Assembly: GCF_041380365.1 (NCBI RefSeq)
Contig: NZ_CP159981.1
Span: 1,488,001 to 1,552,000 of the forward strand
Origin: Buchananella sp. 14KM1171
Lineage (GTDB): Bacteria > Actinomycetota > Actinomycetes > Actinomycetales > Actinomycetaceae
Length of the DNA: 64,000 nt
Direction: 5' to 3'
Below are positions 56,058 to 64,000 of this stretch, in pieces. Under the pieces are notes generated by a model that was not told where the DNA came from, ran no database searches, and saw nothing but the letters and a program-made list of their open reading frames with translations. Each line of letters starts with the position of its first letter. Positions within the stretch are counted from its first letter, which is position 1. The position numbers were made by a program, and so were the translations under genes.

Positions 56058-56804
56058 CTACTGAGCCTCGAGGTGTACCAAACGGTGGGGGTAGTCGCTG
56101 AAGACCCCGTCGGCGCGCCAAGCAGCTAGCTGCTCGGCGCGCCGCACCGAGTTCACGGTCCAGACGTTCACAGCAAGTCCCGCGTCGTGAGCCCGCTGAA
56201 TCAGCTCCCTGGTGACGTTGCCATTCGCCGGGTGCAGGGCAGTGGCTCCCAGCTGCCTGGCTTGCCGGAGCCAGCTGGTCACAGTGGCGGCGGTGGGCCA
56301 CCGGACGCGGTCAACCAAGAGTGCCCGGGGTGCCTGCGGCATGAGGTGTGCTGCTAAGCGCAATAGGGCGGGGGAGAAGCTGGAGATGAGCGTGCCTGGC
56401 TGCCCTGCTCGCATCCAGCTGGCGGCCACCGCCTCAACCAGGGCGCGGTGTGCCCGCACACCGGAGGCCGGGTTCTTTAACTCCAGGTTCGCATAGAGCC
56501 GGTCCCGGCCCAGTAGCTCCCACCAGACGTCTAGCAACGGCAGGGGTTCCCCGGCGTAGCGGGCTGCTTTCCACGCCCCGGCATCTGCGCGGGAGAGATC
56601 GGTCGCCCGTAGATGCGAATAGGGGCCGCTGAGGTTGGTGGTTCGGTCCAGCGTCGAGTCGTGGATCACCACCGGAGTGCCACAGGCAAGCACGTCCACG
56701 TCGAACTCGATAGCGCTAACACCAAGGCGCTTACAGAGGCGGGCGGCGCTAAGAGTGTTCTCCGGGGCAAGGGCACTGACCCCACGGTGGGCAAAAATGC
56801 GCAT
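56058..56804 (-). CDS. Glycerophosphodiester phosphodiesterase
   Basis: A 248-residue GDPD enzyme that splits glycerophosphodiesters to glycerol-3-phosphate and an alcohol. Catalytic and metal motifs are FAHRGVSALAPENT, IEFDVDVLACGTPVVIHDSTLDRTT and LYANLELKNP. No signal peptide, so cytoplasmic (UgpQ-like). The ATG overlaps the stop of the DUF4032 gene (TAATG), so the pair is translationally coupled. Confidence 0.94.
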   Translation of the reverse strand: MRIFAHRGVSALAPENTLSAARLCKRLGVSAIEFDVDVLACGTPVVIHDSTLDRTTNLSGPYSHLRATDLSRADAGAWKAARYAGEPLPLLDVWWELLGRDRLYANLELKNPASGVRAHRALVEAVAASWMRAGQPGTLISSFSPALLRLAAHLMPQAPRALLVDRVRWPTAATVTSWLRQARQLGATALHPANGNVTRELIQRAHDAGLAVNVWTVNSVRRAEQLAAWRADGVFSDYPHRLVHLEAQ

Positions 56805-58147
56805 TAGGGTTGCAAGTTGTCCCAGAGCTCGCTGTTAGCTGTGGCTACGCGACTGCGGGGGGAATCGGCTATCCAGGCGCCAGCGTCATGGATTTCCTCG
56901 TCGTCAAAGATCGCGTCCATCTCTTCAGTGTCTCCCAGCGAAAGGTAGGACTGCTCGTCGGGCCTGCTGGGCAGCACTTCGCTTACGTAACTGGCAACGG
57001 CCTGGGCAAGCGCCACGTCGTAGCCGGCGGCTTCGCTCAAGTACCAGCGGTGTTCAAGCACCTCGTGGAAGATCTCTGCGGGCTCCAGTTTGCGCTGCAG
57101 CTCCAACGGCACGCTGGTCACGGTGGGCTCGAAGACCTCAGCAAGCCACTTGTGGGCCACAATCTCGATGGGGGTGCCTCCCAGCCCGTTGATGGCGCGG
57201 AACTCCTCTAGATCGTTGAGCATGCGCTGACCTTGGCGTTCCTGTACGTCGAGGCCGGTGAGTCGCATGACCTGCCTGTGGTAGTGCCCTGCGTCCACCA
57301 CCTTGGGTTGGAAGGAGAGGGAGGTGCCGCCGAGGTCGGTGGACATGGAGATCTCTCCGACGTCGAAGCCGAGCTCGTTCAGGCGTTTGATCCGGGCAGA
57401 GACGCGCCAACGCTCCCTGGCGTCGAACGTCTCCTCAGCGGTCAGTTCTCGCCACAGCGACTCGTAGCGTTCCACGATGCGGTTTCCCACCTCGATGGTG
57501 TCGATGTTGGGCTCCAGCAGCGCTCCGGCCTGCAGGTCCATCAGTTCACCGATGATGTTGGTGCGGGCCAGGTCCACGTCGTAAGCGCGTTGGCCGCGAG
57601 AGAGCTCTGGGTGAAGTTCGCCTGTCTCCGCGTCCACCAGGTAGGCGGCAAATGCACCTGCATCGCGACGGAACAGGGTGTTGGAGAGCGAGACGTCACC
57701 CCAGTAGAAACCCTGTAGGTGCAGGCGCACCAGTAGGACGGCTAGAGCGTCGATGAGGCGGGTGGCCGTTTCGGGCCGCATGTACTGACTGAACAGGGCC
57801 CGGTAAGGCAGGGAGAACTGAAGGTGCTCCGTGATGAGGGCGGAGTTGAGTTCTTCTCCGTTTTCGTCGCGCCGCCCGGTAATCACCGCGGTGGGCTGGA
57901 CTGAGGGAACCTCTAGGCGGGAGAGGTCACGCAGAAGCCCGTATTCGCGGTGCGCCACCGTTTCGCCGATCTCCTTGACCGCCAACACGCGACCGTCCAG
58001 GTTGACGAAGCGGACCACGTGGCGAGACAGGCCTCGGGGGAGGGCAGCCAGGACGGACTCTGGCCAGTCCTGCAGCGGGAGTTCCCAGGGGAGGTCCAAC
58101 AAAGCCGGGTCAACGCGCGCGGCGGTGATCTGCATAGAAGCGGGCAT
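56804..58147 (-). CDS. DUF4032 protein, lipopolysaccharide kinase-like fold
   Basis: A 447-residue actinobacterial protein with a kinase-like N-terminal half (VVRFVNLDGRVLAVKEIGETVAHREYGLLRDL, VLLVRLHLQGFYWGDVSLSNTLFRRDAGAFAAYLVDAETGE, where GFYWGDVSLSN looks like a catalytic loop and VDAETGE the metal motif). The C-terminal half is the DUF4032 domain (FDVGEISMSTDLGGTSLSFQPKVVDAGHYHRQVMRLTGLDVQERQGQRMLNDLEEF). Function unknown. Coupled to the downstream GDPD gene. ATG 58147 is taken; an internal ATG four codons on is possible. Confidence 0.9.
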   Translation of the reverse strand: MPASMQITAARVDPALLDLPWELPLQDWPESVLAALPRGLSRHVVRFVNLDGRVLAVKEIGETVAHREYGLLRDLSRLEVPSVQPTAVITGRRDENGEELNSALITEHLQFSLPYRALFSQYMRPETATRLIDALAVLLVRLHLQGFYWGDVSLSNTLFRRDAGAFAAYLVDAETGELHPELSRGQRAYDVDLARTNIIGELMDLQAGALLEPNIDTIEVGNRIVERYESLWRELTAEETFDARERWRVSARIKRLNELGFDVGEISMSTDLGGTSLSFQPKVVDAGHYHRQVMRLTGLDVQERQGQRMLNDLEEFRAINGLGGTPIEIVAHKWLAEVFEPTVTSVPLELQRKLEPAEIFHEVLEHRWYLSEAAGYDVALAQAVASYVSEVLPSRPDEQSYLSLGDTEEMDAIFDDEEIHDAGAWIADSPRSRVATANSELWDNLQP

Positions 58148-58452
58148 GGATTAAGTCTCTCAAACTGTGCGGGGGTTGGTCACTTTCCGCCTCCAGAGGG
58201 GCGGGCCCAGGTTGGCGCCAGGACAAGTAGGAATGGGCCCGGCGCGGTGGAGTTGGCGGTGGCGGCCGAGCTGCGGGGACGGGCCGGGACAAGCGCCCGA
58301 CCCGCCTGGGACTTAGGTCACCCGGAGTGAGGGCGAACCTTACATGTTACCTCCGAATCTTCGGTTCGCGCTGCACCGCGAGTAAAGCTCTAGTAAAGTT
58401 GATGCCAGTGGTTGCACCTGCAGCCGTTTGAATCAACAGAAAGGGAGCCAAT
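58148..58452. other. Divergent spacer before the GlsB/YeaQ gene
   Basis: About 300 bp. AGTAAAG occurs twice, 11 nt apart (58381 and 58392), just upstream of the small gene. No other recognisable feature. Confidence 0.4.
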
Positions 58453-58713
58453 ATGGGCTTCATTGCATTTCTCCTCCTGGGGCTCATCGCCGGCGCGATT
58501 GCCAAGGCCCTGATGCCCGGAAAGCAGGAGGGGGGTTGGATTGCCACGCTGGTGCTGGGCGTCATCGGCGCCATGGTCGGCGGCTGGCTGGGCGGCATCC
58601 TGCTCGATGCAAAGCTGGGCAACTTCTGGGACCTGAAGTCCTGGGTCCTCGCGATCGGTGGCTCCCTGGTGGTCCTGGCCGTCTGGGGCGCGCTGACCGG
58701 TAAGAAGCGCTGA
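58453..58713 (+). CDS. GlsB/YeaQ/YmgE family stress-response membrane protein
   Basis: An 86-residue, three-segment membrane protein of the transglycosylase-associated family: MGFIAFLLLGLIAGAIAKALMPGKQEGGWIATLVLGVIGAMVGGWLGGILL. Members are often induced by stress, but their function is unknown. The family GxxxG-rich pattern and length (about 80-90) agree. ATG follows AAAGGGAGCC. Followed by a strong terminator. Confidence 0.92.
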   Translation: MGFIAFLLLGLIAGAIAKALMPGKQEGGWIATLVLGVIGAMVGGWLGGILLDAKLGNFWDLKSWVLAIGGSLVVLAVWGALTGKKR

Positions 58714-58733
58714 CACACCCTCTCGGTGAGCTG

Positions 58734-58772
58734 AGTCCCGCCGCAGCGAAAGCTGCGGCGGGACTTCTCTTT
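58734..58772 (+). terminator. Rho-independent terminator after the GlsB/YeaQ gene
   Basis: A perfect 14-bp stem (58734-58747 with 58752-58765), GAAA loop, then TCTCTTT. Confidence 0.92.
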
Positions 58773-58828
58773 CTGCCGTGGGCGGGATCGCCCAGGCGCG
58801 CGTGTGCGCAGCTAGGCGCGTGGGCGCG

Positions 58829-59391
58829 TGCGCAAGCGGTTGAGGACTTAGTGGCTCTTCACAGATGAGGGTGTTACTGGGGTGAGGGTGGTCGTCGCGC
58901 GTGGTAGCGACTCCGTTGCCTCCGTGGTGCCTGTGCCGTTGGGATCGCTGGTGGCTCGGCACTGGGGCTGTCTTGGGGGCGCCGTCCTGGTGGAGCGGTG
59001 GCAGCGTTAAGTGGGAGCGGGAACAGCGCCAGAACACCGGCCAGGTGGTGGACGGCATGCGCGAACGCGACCGGCACACCCCTGCCTCGCAAATGCTGCA
59101 CCGGGGTACATACGACCGCTTGGTGCCATGGCACCGCTCGGTCGCATGTACCCCGACCGCACGCTTGTGCGCTCGGGGGCACCGCGCCACCACCCACCAC
59201 CCACCACAGCCCCACCTTCAGCTGTGAAGAGCCGGCTTGGTGCACCTCTCGTAGGGTTCGTGCACCTCTCGTGGGCTTAGTGAACCAGTCGTAGGCCTAC
59301 CCGGTCGGGTAACCCCTCAATAGGTGCACCAAAACCTCAATCGGTGCACCAAGGGATCAATAGGTCGACTAACCCCTCAACCGTTTGCGCA
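58829..59391. repeat. 174-bp dyad element, copy 6 (tip type A), interrupted by an insertion
   Basis: Left end TGCGCAAGCGGTTGAGGACTTAGT (58829-58852, 24 nt of the left arm), then a 381-bp insertion and an 8-bp repeat, then the rest of the left arm (59242-59297), tip TACCCGGTCGGGTA (59298-59311) and right arm 59312-59391. Without the insertion and one 8-bp flank it is exactly 174 bp and closely matches copy 1. Confidence 0.9.
58853..59233. mobile_element. 381-bp MITE-like element with ISL3-type terminal repeats
   Basis: Ends are GGCTCTTCACAG (58853-58864) and its inverse (59222-59233); the similarity extends to about 22 bp with two mismatches. GGCTCTTC ends are typical of ISL3-family elements, which make 8-bp target duplications. 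Flanks GACTTAGT (58845-58852) and GGCTTGGT (59234-59241) agree at six of eight positions. No transposase fragment is recognisable. A strong internal palindrome lies at 59102-59155. Confidence 0.8.
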
Positions 59392-59572
59392 ACCACCGCC
59401 TACCAGACCCCGGGCCGGGCCGCAAATGCAGTCGAGACGCAACCGGCGAACCCGGGCGCGCGGCGCCGGGGCGCAGGGCGCGGCTCCTGGTGGATGTCTG
59501 CGTCAAAACCCGGGCGCGCCGCGCCGGGGCGCTGCGCGACGCAACGAGAAGCGAGGCGCGCGGGCACAAAAC

Positions 59573-59610
59573 GGGGTGGGGCCCCGGCCAGTTGGCCGGG
59601 GCCCCACCCC
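59573..59610 (-). terminator. Terminator of the UgpC/MsmK-type ATPase gene
   Basis: A perfect 17-bp stem (59573-59589 with 59594-59610), loop AGTT. On the minus strand it is followed by GTTTTGTG. Confidence 0.85.
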
Positions 59611-59625
59611 CAATTTCCCGAAGCA

Positions 59626-60744
59626 TCAGGGCAGGCGCAGGCCCGTGGAAGCGGAGAAGTTGTGCTGGTGGTCCGGGCGGATGCGGACGTGCACAACGCC
59701 ACCCGGGGCCGGAGCGGTGCGCGGAGGAACGCGCACGATCAGCTGGTTGGACTCGTGGCCGGAACCGAAGTTGCCGTCGTGCTCGCCCACCAGGGAGCCG
59801 TAGATGTAGGCGTCGGAGCCCAGCTCCTCGACCAGCTCGACCTTGATCGGGATGGAGCCCTCGTCGGTGGCGGAGACCAGCTCCAGGGACTCGGGACGGA
59901 AACCGATGGTGATCTTGCCGTTGTCCTCAGCGTTCATGGCGGCAACGGTCTCGCGGGAGACCGGCACGCGGGCGGAGCCCAGCACGGCCCAGCCGCCGTT
60001 GACGGTGAAGGTGCCCAGGTTCATAGCGGGGGAACCGATGAAGCCTGCCACGAACTCGTTGGCGGGGGTGTCGTACATCTCGCGCGGGGTGCCGACCTGC
60101 TGCAGCAGGCCGTCCTTCAGCACGGCGATGCGGTCACCCATGGTGAGAGCCTCGGTCTGGTCGTGGGTCACGTAGACGGTGGTGACCTCCAGGCGGCGCT
60201 GCAGGGAGGCGATCTGGGTGCGGGTCTGCACGCGCAGCTTGGCGTCCAGGTTGGACAGCGGCTCGTCCATGAGGAACACCTGGGGCTTGCGCACGATCGC
60301 GCGGCCCATGGCGACGCGCTGACGCTGGCCACCGGAGAGGGCCTTCGGCTTGCGGTCCAGGTACTGGGTCAGGTCGAGGATCTCCGCAGCCTCCTTCACG
60401 CGGCGGGTGATCTCTTCCTTCGGGGTGCCGGCGATCTTCAGGGCGAAGCCCATGTTGTCGTGCACAGACATGTGCGGGTAGAGCGCGTAGTTCTGGAACA
60501 CCATGGCGATGTCACGGTCCTTGGGCTGGACGTCAGTGACGTCGCGGTCGCCAATGAAGATGCGACCGGCGTTGACGTCCTCCAGGCCCGCGAGCATGCG
60601 CAGAGAGGTGGACTTACCACAGCCGGACGGGCCGACCAGCACTAGGAACTCGCCGTCGGCGATCTCCAGGTCCAGGGCGTCAACGGCGGGGCGCTCGGCG
60701 CCGGGGTAGACGCGCGTGGCCTTGTCATAAGTTACGGTTGCCAT
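59626..60744 (-). CDS. Sugar ABC transporter ATP-binding protein (UgpC/MsmK type)
   Basis: A 372-residue CUT1 ATPase. Walker [10 protein letters not shown] (about residue 38), signature LSGGQRQRVAMGRAI, Walker B QVFLMDEPLSNLDAKLR, switch VTHDQTEA, then C-terminal regulatory TOBE/OB domains (GKITIGFRPESLELV onward). ATG 60744 is the family start; longer readings upstream lack similarity. Such ATPases are often shared by several sugar importers; the sugar operon at 45.4-48.8 kb lacks one. A palindrome at 60795-60819 lies in the promoter region. Confidence 0.94.
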   Translation of the reverse strand: MATVTYDKATRVYPGAERPAVDALDLEIADGEFLVLVGPSGCGKSTSLRMLAGLEDVNAGRIFIGDRDVTDVQPKDRDIAMVFQNYALYPHMSVHDNMGFALKIAGTPKEEITRRVKEAAEILDLTQYLDRKPKALSGGQRQRVAMGRAIVRKPQVFLMDEPLSNLDAKLRVQTRTQIASLQRRLEVTTVYVTHDQTEALTMGDRIAVLKDGLLQQVGTPREMYDTPANEFVAGFIGSPAMNLGTFTVNGGWAVLGSARVPVSRETVAAMNAEDNGKITIGFRPESLELVSATDEGSIPIKVELVEELGSDAYIYGSLVGEHDGNFGSGHESNQLIVRVPPRTAPAPGGVVHVRIRPDHQHNFSASTGLRLP

Positions 60745-60794
60745 TTTTCGGTTTCCCTTCACGGGCAGGTACGTGCCCGACGATCCGAGTGAAG

Positions 60795-60819
60795 GTGTCA
60801 AACGTGTCCACGTTGACAC
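60795..60819. promoter_or_regulatory. Palindromic operator candidate upstream of the sugar ATPase
   Basis: GTGTCAAACGTG, then TC, then CACGTTGACAC: arms pair with one bulged A. It is the size of a dimeric (LacI- or GntR-like) operator, 51 bp upstream of the ATPase start and in a divergent promoter region. Confidence 0.5.
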
Positions 60820-60936
60820 TCGTGGCGGTTGCCACTTGAAGCAGTCTGCCACATCAGCCTGCCTGGAAGGTAGAGATTGTGTGAAAAATTGCTGGAATCT
60901 TTTCCGGCAGTGTTTGCCACGGGGTGTGGACCCACT

Positions 60937-60942
60937 TAGCCT
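60937..60942 (+). promoter_or_regulatory. Leaderless -10 element TAGCCT
   Basis: TAGCCT is six bases before ATG 60949 of the kinase gene. Confidence 0.6.
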
Positions 60943-60948
60943 GGCTCC

Positions 60949-63045
60949 ATGTCGGGGCAAAGGGTGCGTGTGGTTGGCGGCTACCAACTGGGCGCCTGCT
61001 TGGGGTCCGGAGGAAGTGGCACTGTATACCGGGCGCTCGCTCCCAGCGGCCAAGAGGTCGCGTTGAAACTGTTGCATCCCCACGTCGCCAGTGACCCCGT
61101 GGCCCGGGAGCGGCTCAAGCGGGAAGCCCATATAACCCAGTTGGATGCCCGTTCCATCGCGGGAGTCTTGGATTTTGAGATTGACGGGGACGAGCCGTTC
61201 ATTGTTTCCCGGCTGGTGGAGGGGCCCACTCTGGCCGCTTTCGTTGACACACATGGCCCGTTGGGGCCAGTGGAGTTGGCCAACCTGGCGGAGGATCTTG
61301 CTGCCGGGCTGCACCTGGTGCACGCCGCCGGGGCAGTTCACCGCGATGTCTCGCCGCGCAACGTGATCATGTCAGCGTCAGGTCCCGTACTGATCGACTT
61401 TGGTATTGCGCAGTGGGTGGGTTCAGAGCGCGTCACCGGAGCCGGCCTGGTAATAGGAACAGCCGGCTATTTCCCGCCCGAGTATTGGCGTGGTAGCGCG
61501 CAAGAGATGACGCCAGCTTTCGACTGGTGGGGTTGGGCGGGCGTGCTGACGTTTGCCGCTACGGGGAGGCCGCCGTTTGGATCCGGTAACCCGGTGGCGA
61601 TTTTAGAGCGGGCTGAGCGTGGGCAGGTTGACGTGGCCGGGCTGGGCCACGACCTAGCCGAGCTGCTGCGCGCTGCCCTCCATCCTGACCCGGCTCGCAG
61701 GGGGCAGCCGACGCAGACGCTGCAGGGTCTTTCTGACCTGGCAGATGCCGCGTTTGCACCCACCGAGGTTGTTCCCGCTGGCAGCCCTGTGGAGACCGAC
61801 TGGTTGGTGCACGGCCAGGCGGCGGCCAACACCGAGATTCTGGGGGAGTGGCTGCCTGCCCAGGGCGCCCTGCCAACAGCGCCGGTCCCCGAGTTTTCAG
61901 CGGACGCCGGCCAGACGGATTTGCTCTCAAGTGCTGCCAGGGGAGAGTTGGCGCAGGAAGCGATTCCCACGGCCGTGCTGGGCAGCTGGGCAGGTGAGCA
62001 ATTGCACGACGCCGCCCCCGCCACCTTGCCGCAGGAGGCCTGTGATCTACCCACCCAAGTTTTAGGCGTGGGCCGGGGGGACGACGTCGGCCACTACTAC
62101 CAATCCGAAAACCGGCCGCAGTTTGACCAGGCGGCGCGCGACGGACAGACCACCGCCATGCCCGCTGCCCCCGGCAGGTACGCGAACGCCGCGCCCTTCC
62201 CTCAGCAGGCCCAAGTGGAGCAGCCAACCAACCTACCTAACGCGTCTGCCTACTGGAATGGGCAGCCCATCGCCCCGGTTCCCGGTGCCCTGGGCGCCCC
62301 GCCGCCAATTCCTACCCCACCGGGCTTCCCACTGGGCGTGCCCAGTAAATCGGCCCTGTTCCAGGCGGCCATGCAGCTGCCGTCTCACGCCACGCCGGGG
62401 CAGTACGTGCCGCAGCCGGGGGAGCAACTCGCGCAGTCGGTGCCCCCCGTGCACTGGGCGTCTCTAGCTCAGGCTGGCCAGTGGCAGGGAACGCAACCGG
62501 CGGCCTGGCAGGGCCCGGTAGGCGCCTCCACCGGCCCGGCCCTGGCTCCCGCGTGGGTGCGCACGGTCTTTGCCCTGGCTGTGGGCGCAGTTCTGGCAGT
62601 CATGAGCCTAGGGGCGTATGCCGGCTACGCGGCCATATGCGCGGCCACCCTGGCCTTACTCACCGCAGTGGTGGGAGAAAGCACGGCCCGCCAGCAGCCC
62701 TGGTGGCGCGCCGCGCTGAACGTCCCGCTCTACCTGGTACGCCAAGCAGTAATGCTGGCGCCGGTCGGAGCAGCGATATGGCTCGCCTGGCGCGCCGGGG
62801 CGTGGCTGAGCGCCTCCGCGCACCTCTCCCACGTGCAGCTGACGGCACTGGGAGAAAGCGGCGCGAAAGCAGCCCTCGTCTTCCTGGTGTGGGTGGGGCT
62901 GTGGCACACGCCCCTGGCCCGCCACTCGCGGGTGGGCACCGCCGCCCTGCTGGCAGAGCTTCCCCGCCGGGCGGTGGTCACCCTCAGCTTCCTCCTGGTC
63001 CTCCTGGCCGCCTACGCCCTAACGCAGAGCGGTACCAGCGCATAG
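60949..63045 (+). CDS. Membrane serine/threonine protein kinase
   Basis: A 698-residue Hanks-type kinase. Residues 1-270 are the kinase domain: P-loop LGSGGSGTVYRA, ATP Lys in EVALKLL, catalytic loop HRDVSPRNV (about residue 130), DFG (about residue 150), GTAGYFPPEYW. The usual catalytic-loop lysine (HRDxKPxN) is Ser here, as in some actinobacterial kinases. Residues about 270-530 are a Pro/Gln/Ala-rich linker (a motif copy at 62076-62094). The C-terminal about 165 residues form four membrane segments; no PASTA domains. Leaderless start. Signal unknown. Confidence 0.9.
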   Translation: MSGQRVRVVGGYQLGACLGSGGSGTVYRALAPSGQEVALKLLHPHVASDPVARERLKREAHITQLDARSIAGVLDFEIDGDEPFIVSRLVEGPTLAAFVDTHGPLGPVELANLAEDLAAGLHLVHAAGAVHRDVSPRNVIMSASGPVLIDFGIAQWVGSERVTGAGLVIGTAGYFPPEYWRGSAQEMTPAFDWWGWAGVLTFAATGRPPFGSGNPVAILERAERGQVDVAGLGHDLAELLRAALHPDPARRGQPTQTLQGLSDLADAAFAPTEVVPAGSPVETDWLVHGQAAANTEILGEWLPAQGALPTAPVPEFSADAGQTDLLSSAARGELAQEAIPTAVLGSWAGEQLHDAAPATLPQEACDLPTQVLGVGRGDDVGHYYQSENRPQFDQAARDGQTTAMPAAPGRYANAAPFPQQAQVEQPTNLPNASAYWNGQPIAPVPGALGAPPPIPTPPGFPLGVPSKSALFQAAMQLPSHATPGQYVPQPGEQLAQSVPPVHWASLAQAGQWQGTQPAAWQGPVGASTGPALAPAWVRTVFALAVGAVLAVMSLGAYAGYAAICAATLALLTAVVGESTARQQPWWRAALNVPLYLVRQAVMLAPVGAAIWLAWRAGAWLSASAHLSHVQLTALGESGAKAALVFLVWVGLWHTPLARHSRVGTAALLAELPRRAVVTLSFLLVLLAAYALTQSGTSA

Positions 63046-63082
63046 CCGGCGCGAAAGGCGACAACGACAACGGGGCGGCGCC

Positions 63083-63100
63083 GGGGCGGCGTCGGCCACC
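63083..63100 (+). repeat. Dispersed motif copy after the kinase gene
   Basis: GGGGCGGCGTCGGCCACC in the 121-bp gap. A TAGAGT -10 candidate for the next gene lies at 63124-63129. Confidence 0.4.
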
Positions 63101-63166
63101 AGTACATTCCCAGCCAAAGCCGCTAGAGTGATCGCGTTTGACCGCGAAATCGTAAGGGAAGAAAAC

Positions 63167-64000
63167 ATGGCGAAAGAGTCTCGACCCACAAGCAACGAGC
63201 GCCGCGAAGCAGCCCGCAACCAGGCTGCGCAGCGCAGGGCAGAACAGCTCAAGCGAGACTCGCGCAACCGCATGCTCATGATCATCGCCATCGCCACCAG
63301 CCTGGTGGTCGCGGTCGGTGCCATCGTGTTCGCCGTCTACAAGAAGAACGCCAACGCGGGCAAGGTGGACCAGCCCGCGATCGTCACCGACAACGGCGGC
63401 GTGTCCTTCGCCGGGCCGGCCAAGAAGGCCGGCACCAGCAGCGACGGCAAGCCGGTCCTGGACGTCTACTTCGACTACTCCTGCGGCGCCTGCGCCCACT
63501 TCGAGCTGGCCCAGCGCGAGACCCTCGCCAAGCTGCTGGACGACGACGCCGTGAACGTGGTGCTCCACCCCGTTTCCATCCTGGGCTCCACCTTCACCGA
63601 CGCCGCCGCCAACGCCTTCTACGAGGTGGTGGACAAGAACCCGGAGCTGGCCTACCAGTTCCACGAGAAGCTGTTCACCGTGTTCCTGGAGGCCAACCAG
63701 GCCCAGGACGCCAGCAAGCTGAGCTTCGAGGCGATCCAGAACACCGCCAAGGAGCTGGGCGTGCCCCAGTCCACCATCGACGCGTTCTCCAAGAACACCT
63801 ACGCCCCGCTGGTGTCCGCCTCCACCACTGACTTCGTTACCCGCTCCAACAGCGGCGAGCTCAGCGAGGACAAGCGCGCCGCCACGCCCACCGTGGTCAA
63901 GGACGGCAAGCCCTCTGACTTCGCGCTGATCATGCAGCCCGGCGGGCTGGACCAGTGGGTGCGCACCAACACATACCCGACCCCGGCGGCCACGGAGACC
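63167..64000 (+). CDS. DsbA-like thioredoxin-domain protein (3' truncated by the window)
   Basis: At least 278 residues; the frame is open to the window edge. A charged cytoplasmic N-terminus (NERREAARNQAAQRRAEQLKRD) precedes one membrane segment (MLMIIAIATSLVVAVGAIVFAVY). The extracytoplasmic part has the thioredoxin fold with redox CxxC CGAC in VYFDYSCGACAHFE and a cis-Pro region AATPTVVKDG. It resembles actinobacterial membrane-tethered DsbA/DSBA oxidoreductases that act on secreted proteins. ATG 63167 follows AAGGGAAG. The C-terminus is not visible. Confidence 0.9.
   Translation, partial: MAKESRPTSNERREAARNQAAQRRAEQLKRDSRNRMLMIIAIATSLVVAVGAIVFAVYKKNANAGKVDQPAIVTDNGGVSFAGPAKKAGTSSDGKPVLDVYFDYSCGACAHFELAQRETLAKLLDDDAVNVVLHPVSILGSTFTDAAANAFYEVVDKNPELAYQFHEKLFTVFLEANQAQDASKLSFEAIQNTAKELGVPQSTIDAFSKNTYAPLVSASTTDFVTRSNSGELSEDKRAATPTVVKDGKPSDFALIMQPGGLDQWVRTNTYPTPAATET

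Noticed and set aside
58874-59245. Transposase remnant in the 381-bp element
   Set aside because: None of the six frames shows recognisable ISL3 transposase motifs, so it is called MITE-like only.

Overview
The window is about 70% GC chromosomal DNA from an actinobacterium. ClpC, ClpB with a HAIR-type operator, an actinobacterial ppk-mutT1 pair, PutA, DUF47-PiT, a DUF4032 protein and many leaderless TANNNT-N6/7-ATG starts all fit. The gene mix suggests the Actinomycetaceae, but there is no rRNA here to confirm that. No prophage, CRISPR array or intact insertion sequence was seen.

Layout. 1-5.9 kb: end of an MscS-like channel gene, msrB, a Mn/Zn-type metal ABC transporter (binding protein, ATPase, two permeases) and a convergent DtxR-family regulator. 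6-8.6 kb: a tail-anchored hypothetical protein, tandem repeats, tRNA-Lys and a gene-free repeat zone. 8.6-19.4 kb: phosphate/polyphosphate island (hypothetical, ppk, mutT1-like, pstSCAB, then DUF47-pit on the other strand). 19.9-27.6 kb: membrane protein, nitrobindin-like protein, ygfZ, dtd, putA. 27.6-29.4 kb: second repeat zone. 29.4-45.2 kb: clpC, ppdK, a large FAD/Fe-S oxidoreductase, a hypothetical protein, a 20-nt-pitch repeat array, clpB, a serine hydrolase and exonuclease III. 45.4-58.7 kb: sugar ABC operon lacking an ATPase, SDR, pyrE, trmH-type methyltransferase, class II aldolase, GH42 beta-galactosidase, hypothetical protein, GDPD and DUF4032 proteins, and a small GlsB/YeaQ membrane protein. 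58.8-64 kb: a repeat element carrying an inserted 381-bp MITE-like sequence, a UgpC/MsmK-type ATPase (the likely partner of the sugar operon), a membrane Ser/Thr kinase and a DsbA-like protein cut by the window end.

The most unusual content is repeat DNA. (1) Six intergenic copies of a dyad element are built as 4 x 20 nt, a 14-nt tip TA-N10-TA, then 4 x 20 nt inverted: exactly 174 bp in five copies, with one copy shorter by exactly 20 bp. (2) One copy is interrupted by a 381-bp element with ISL3-like ends; removing it plus one 8-bp flank restores 174 bp. (3) Two further dyad arrays with the same 20-nt pitch lie upstream of clpB. (4) A short motif with core CGACGT/ACGTCG recurs about 25 times, often as inverted pairs, in spacers and in frame within linkers or tails of proteins (ppk, GH42, ygfZ, clpC and others).
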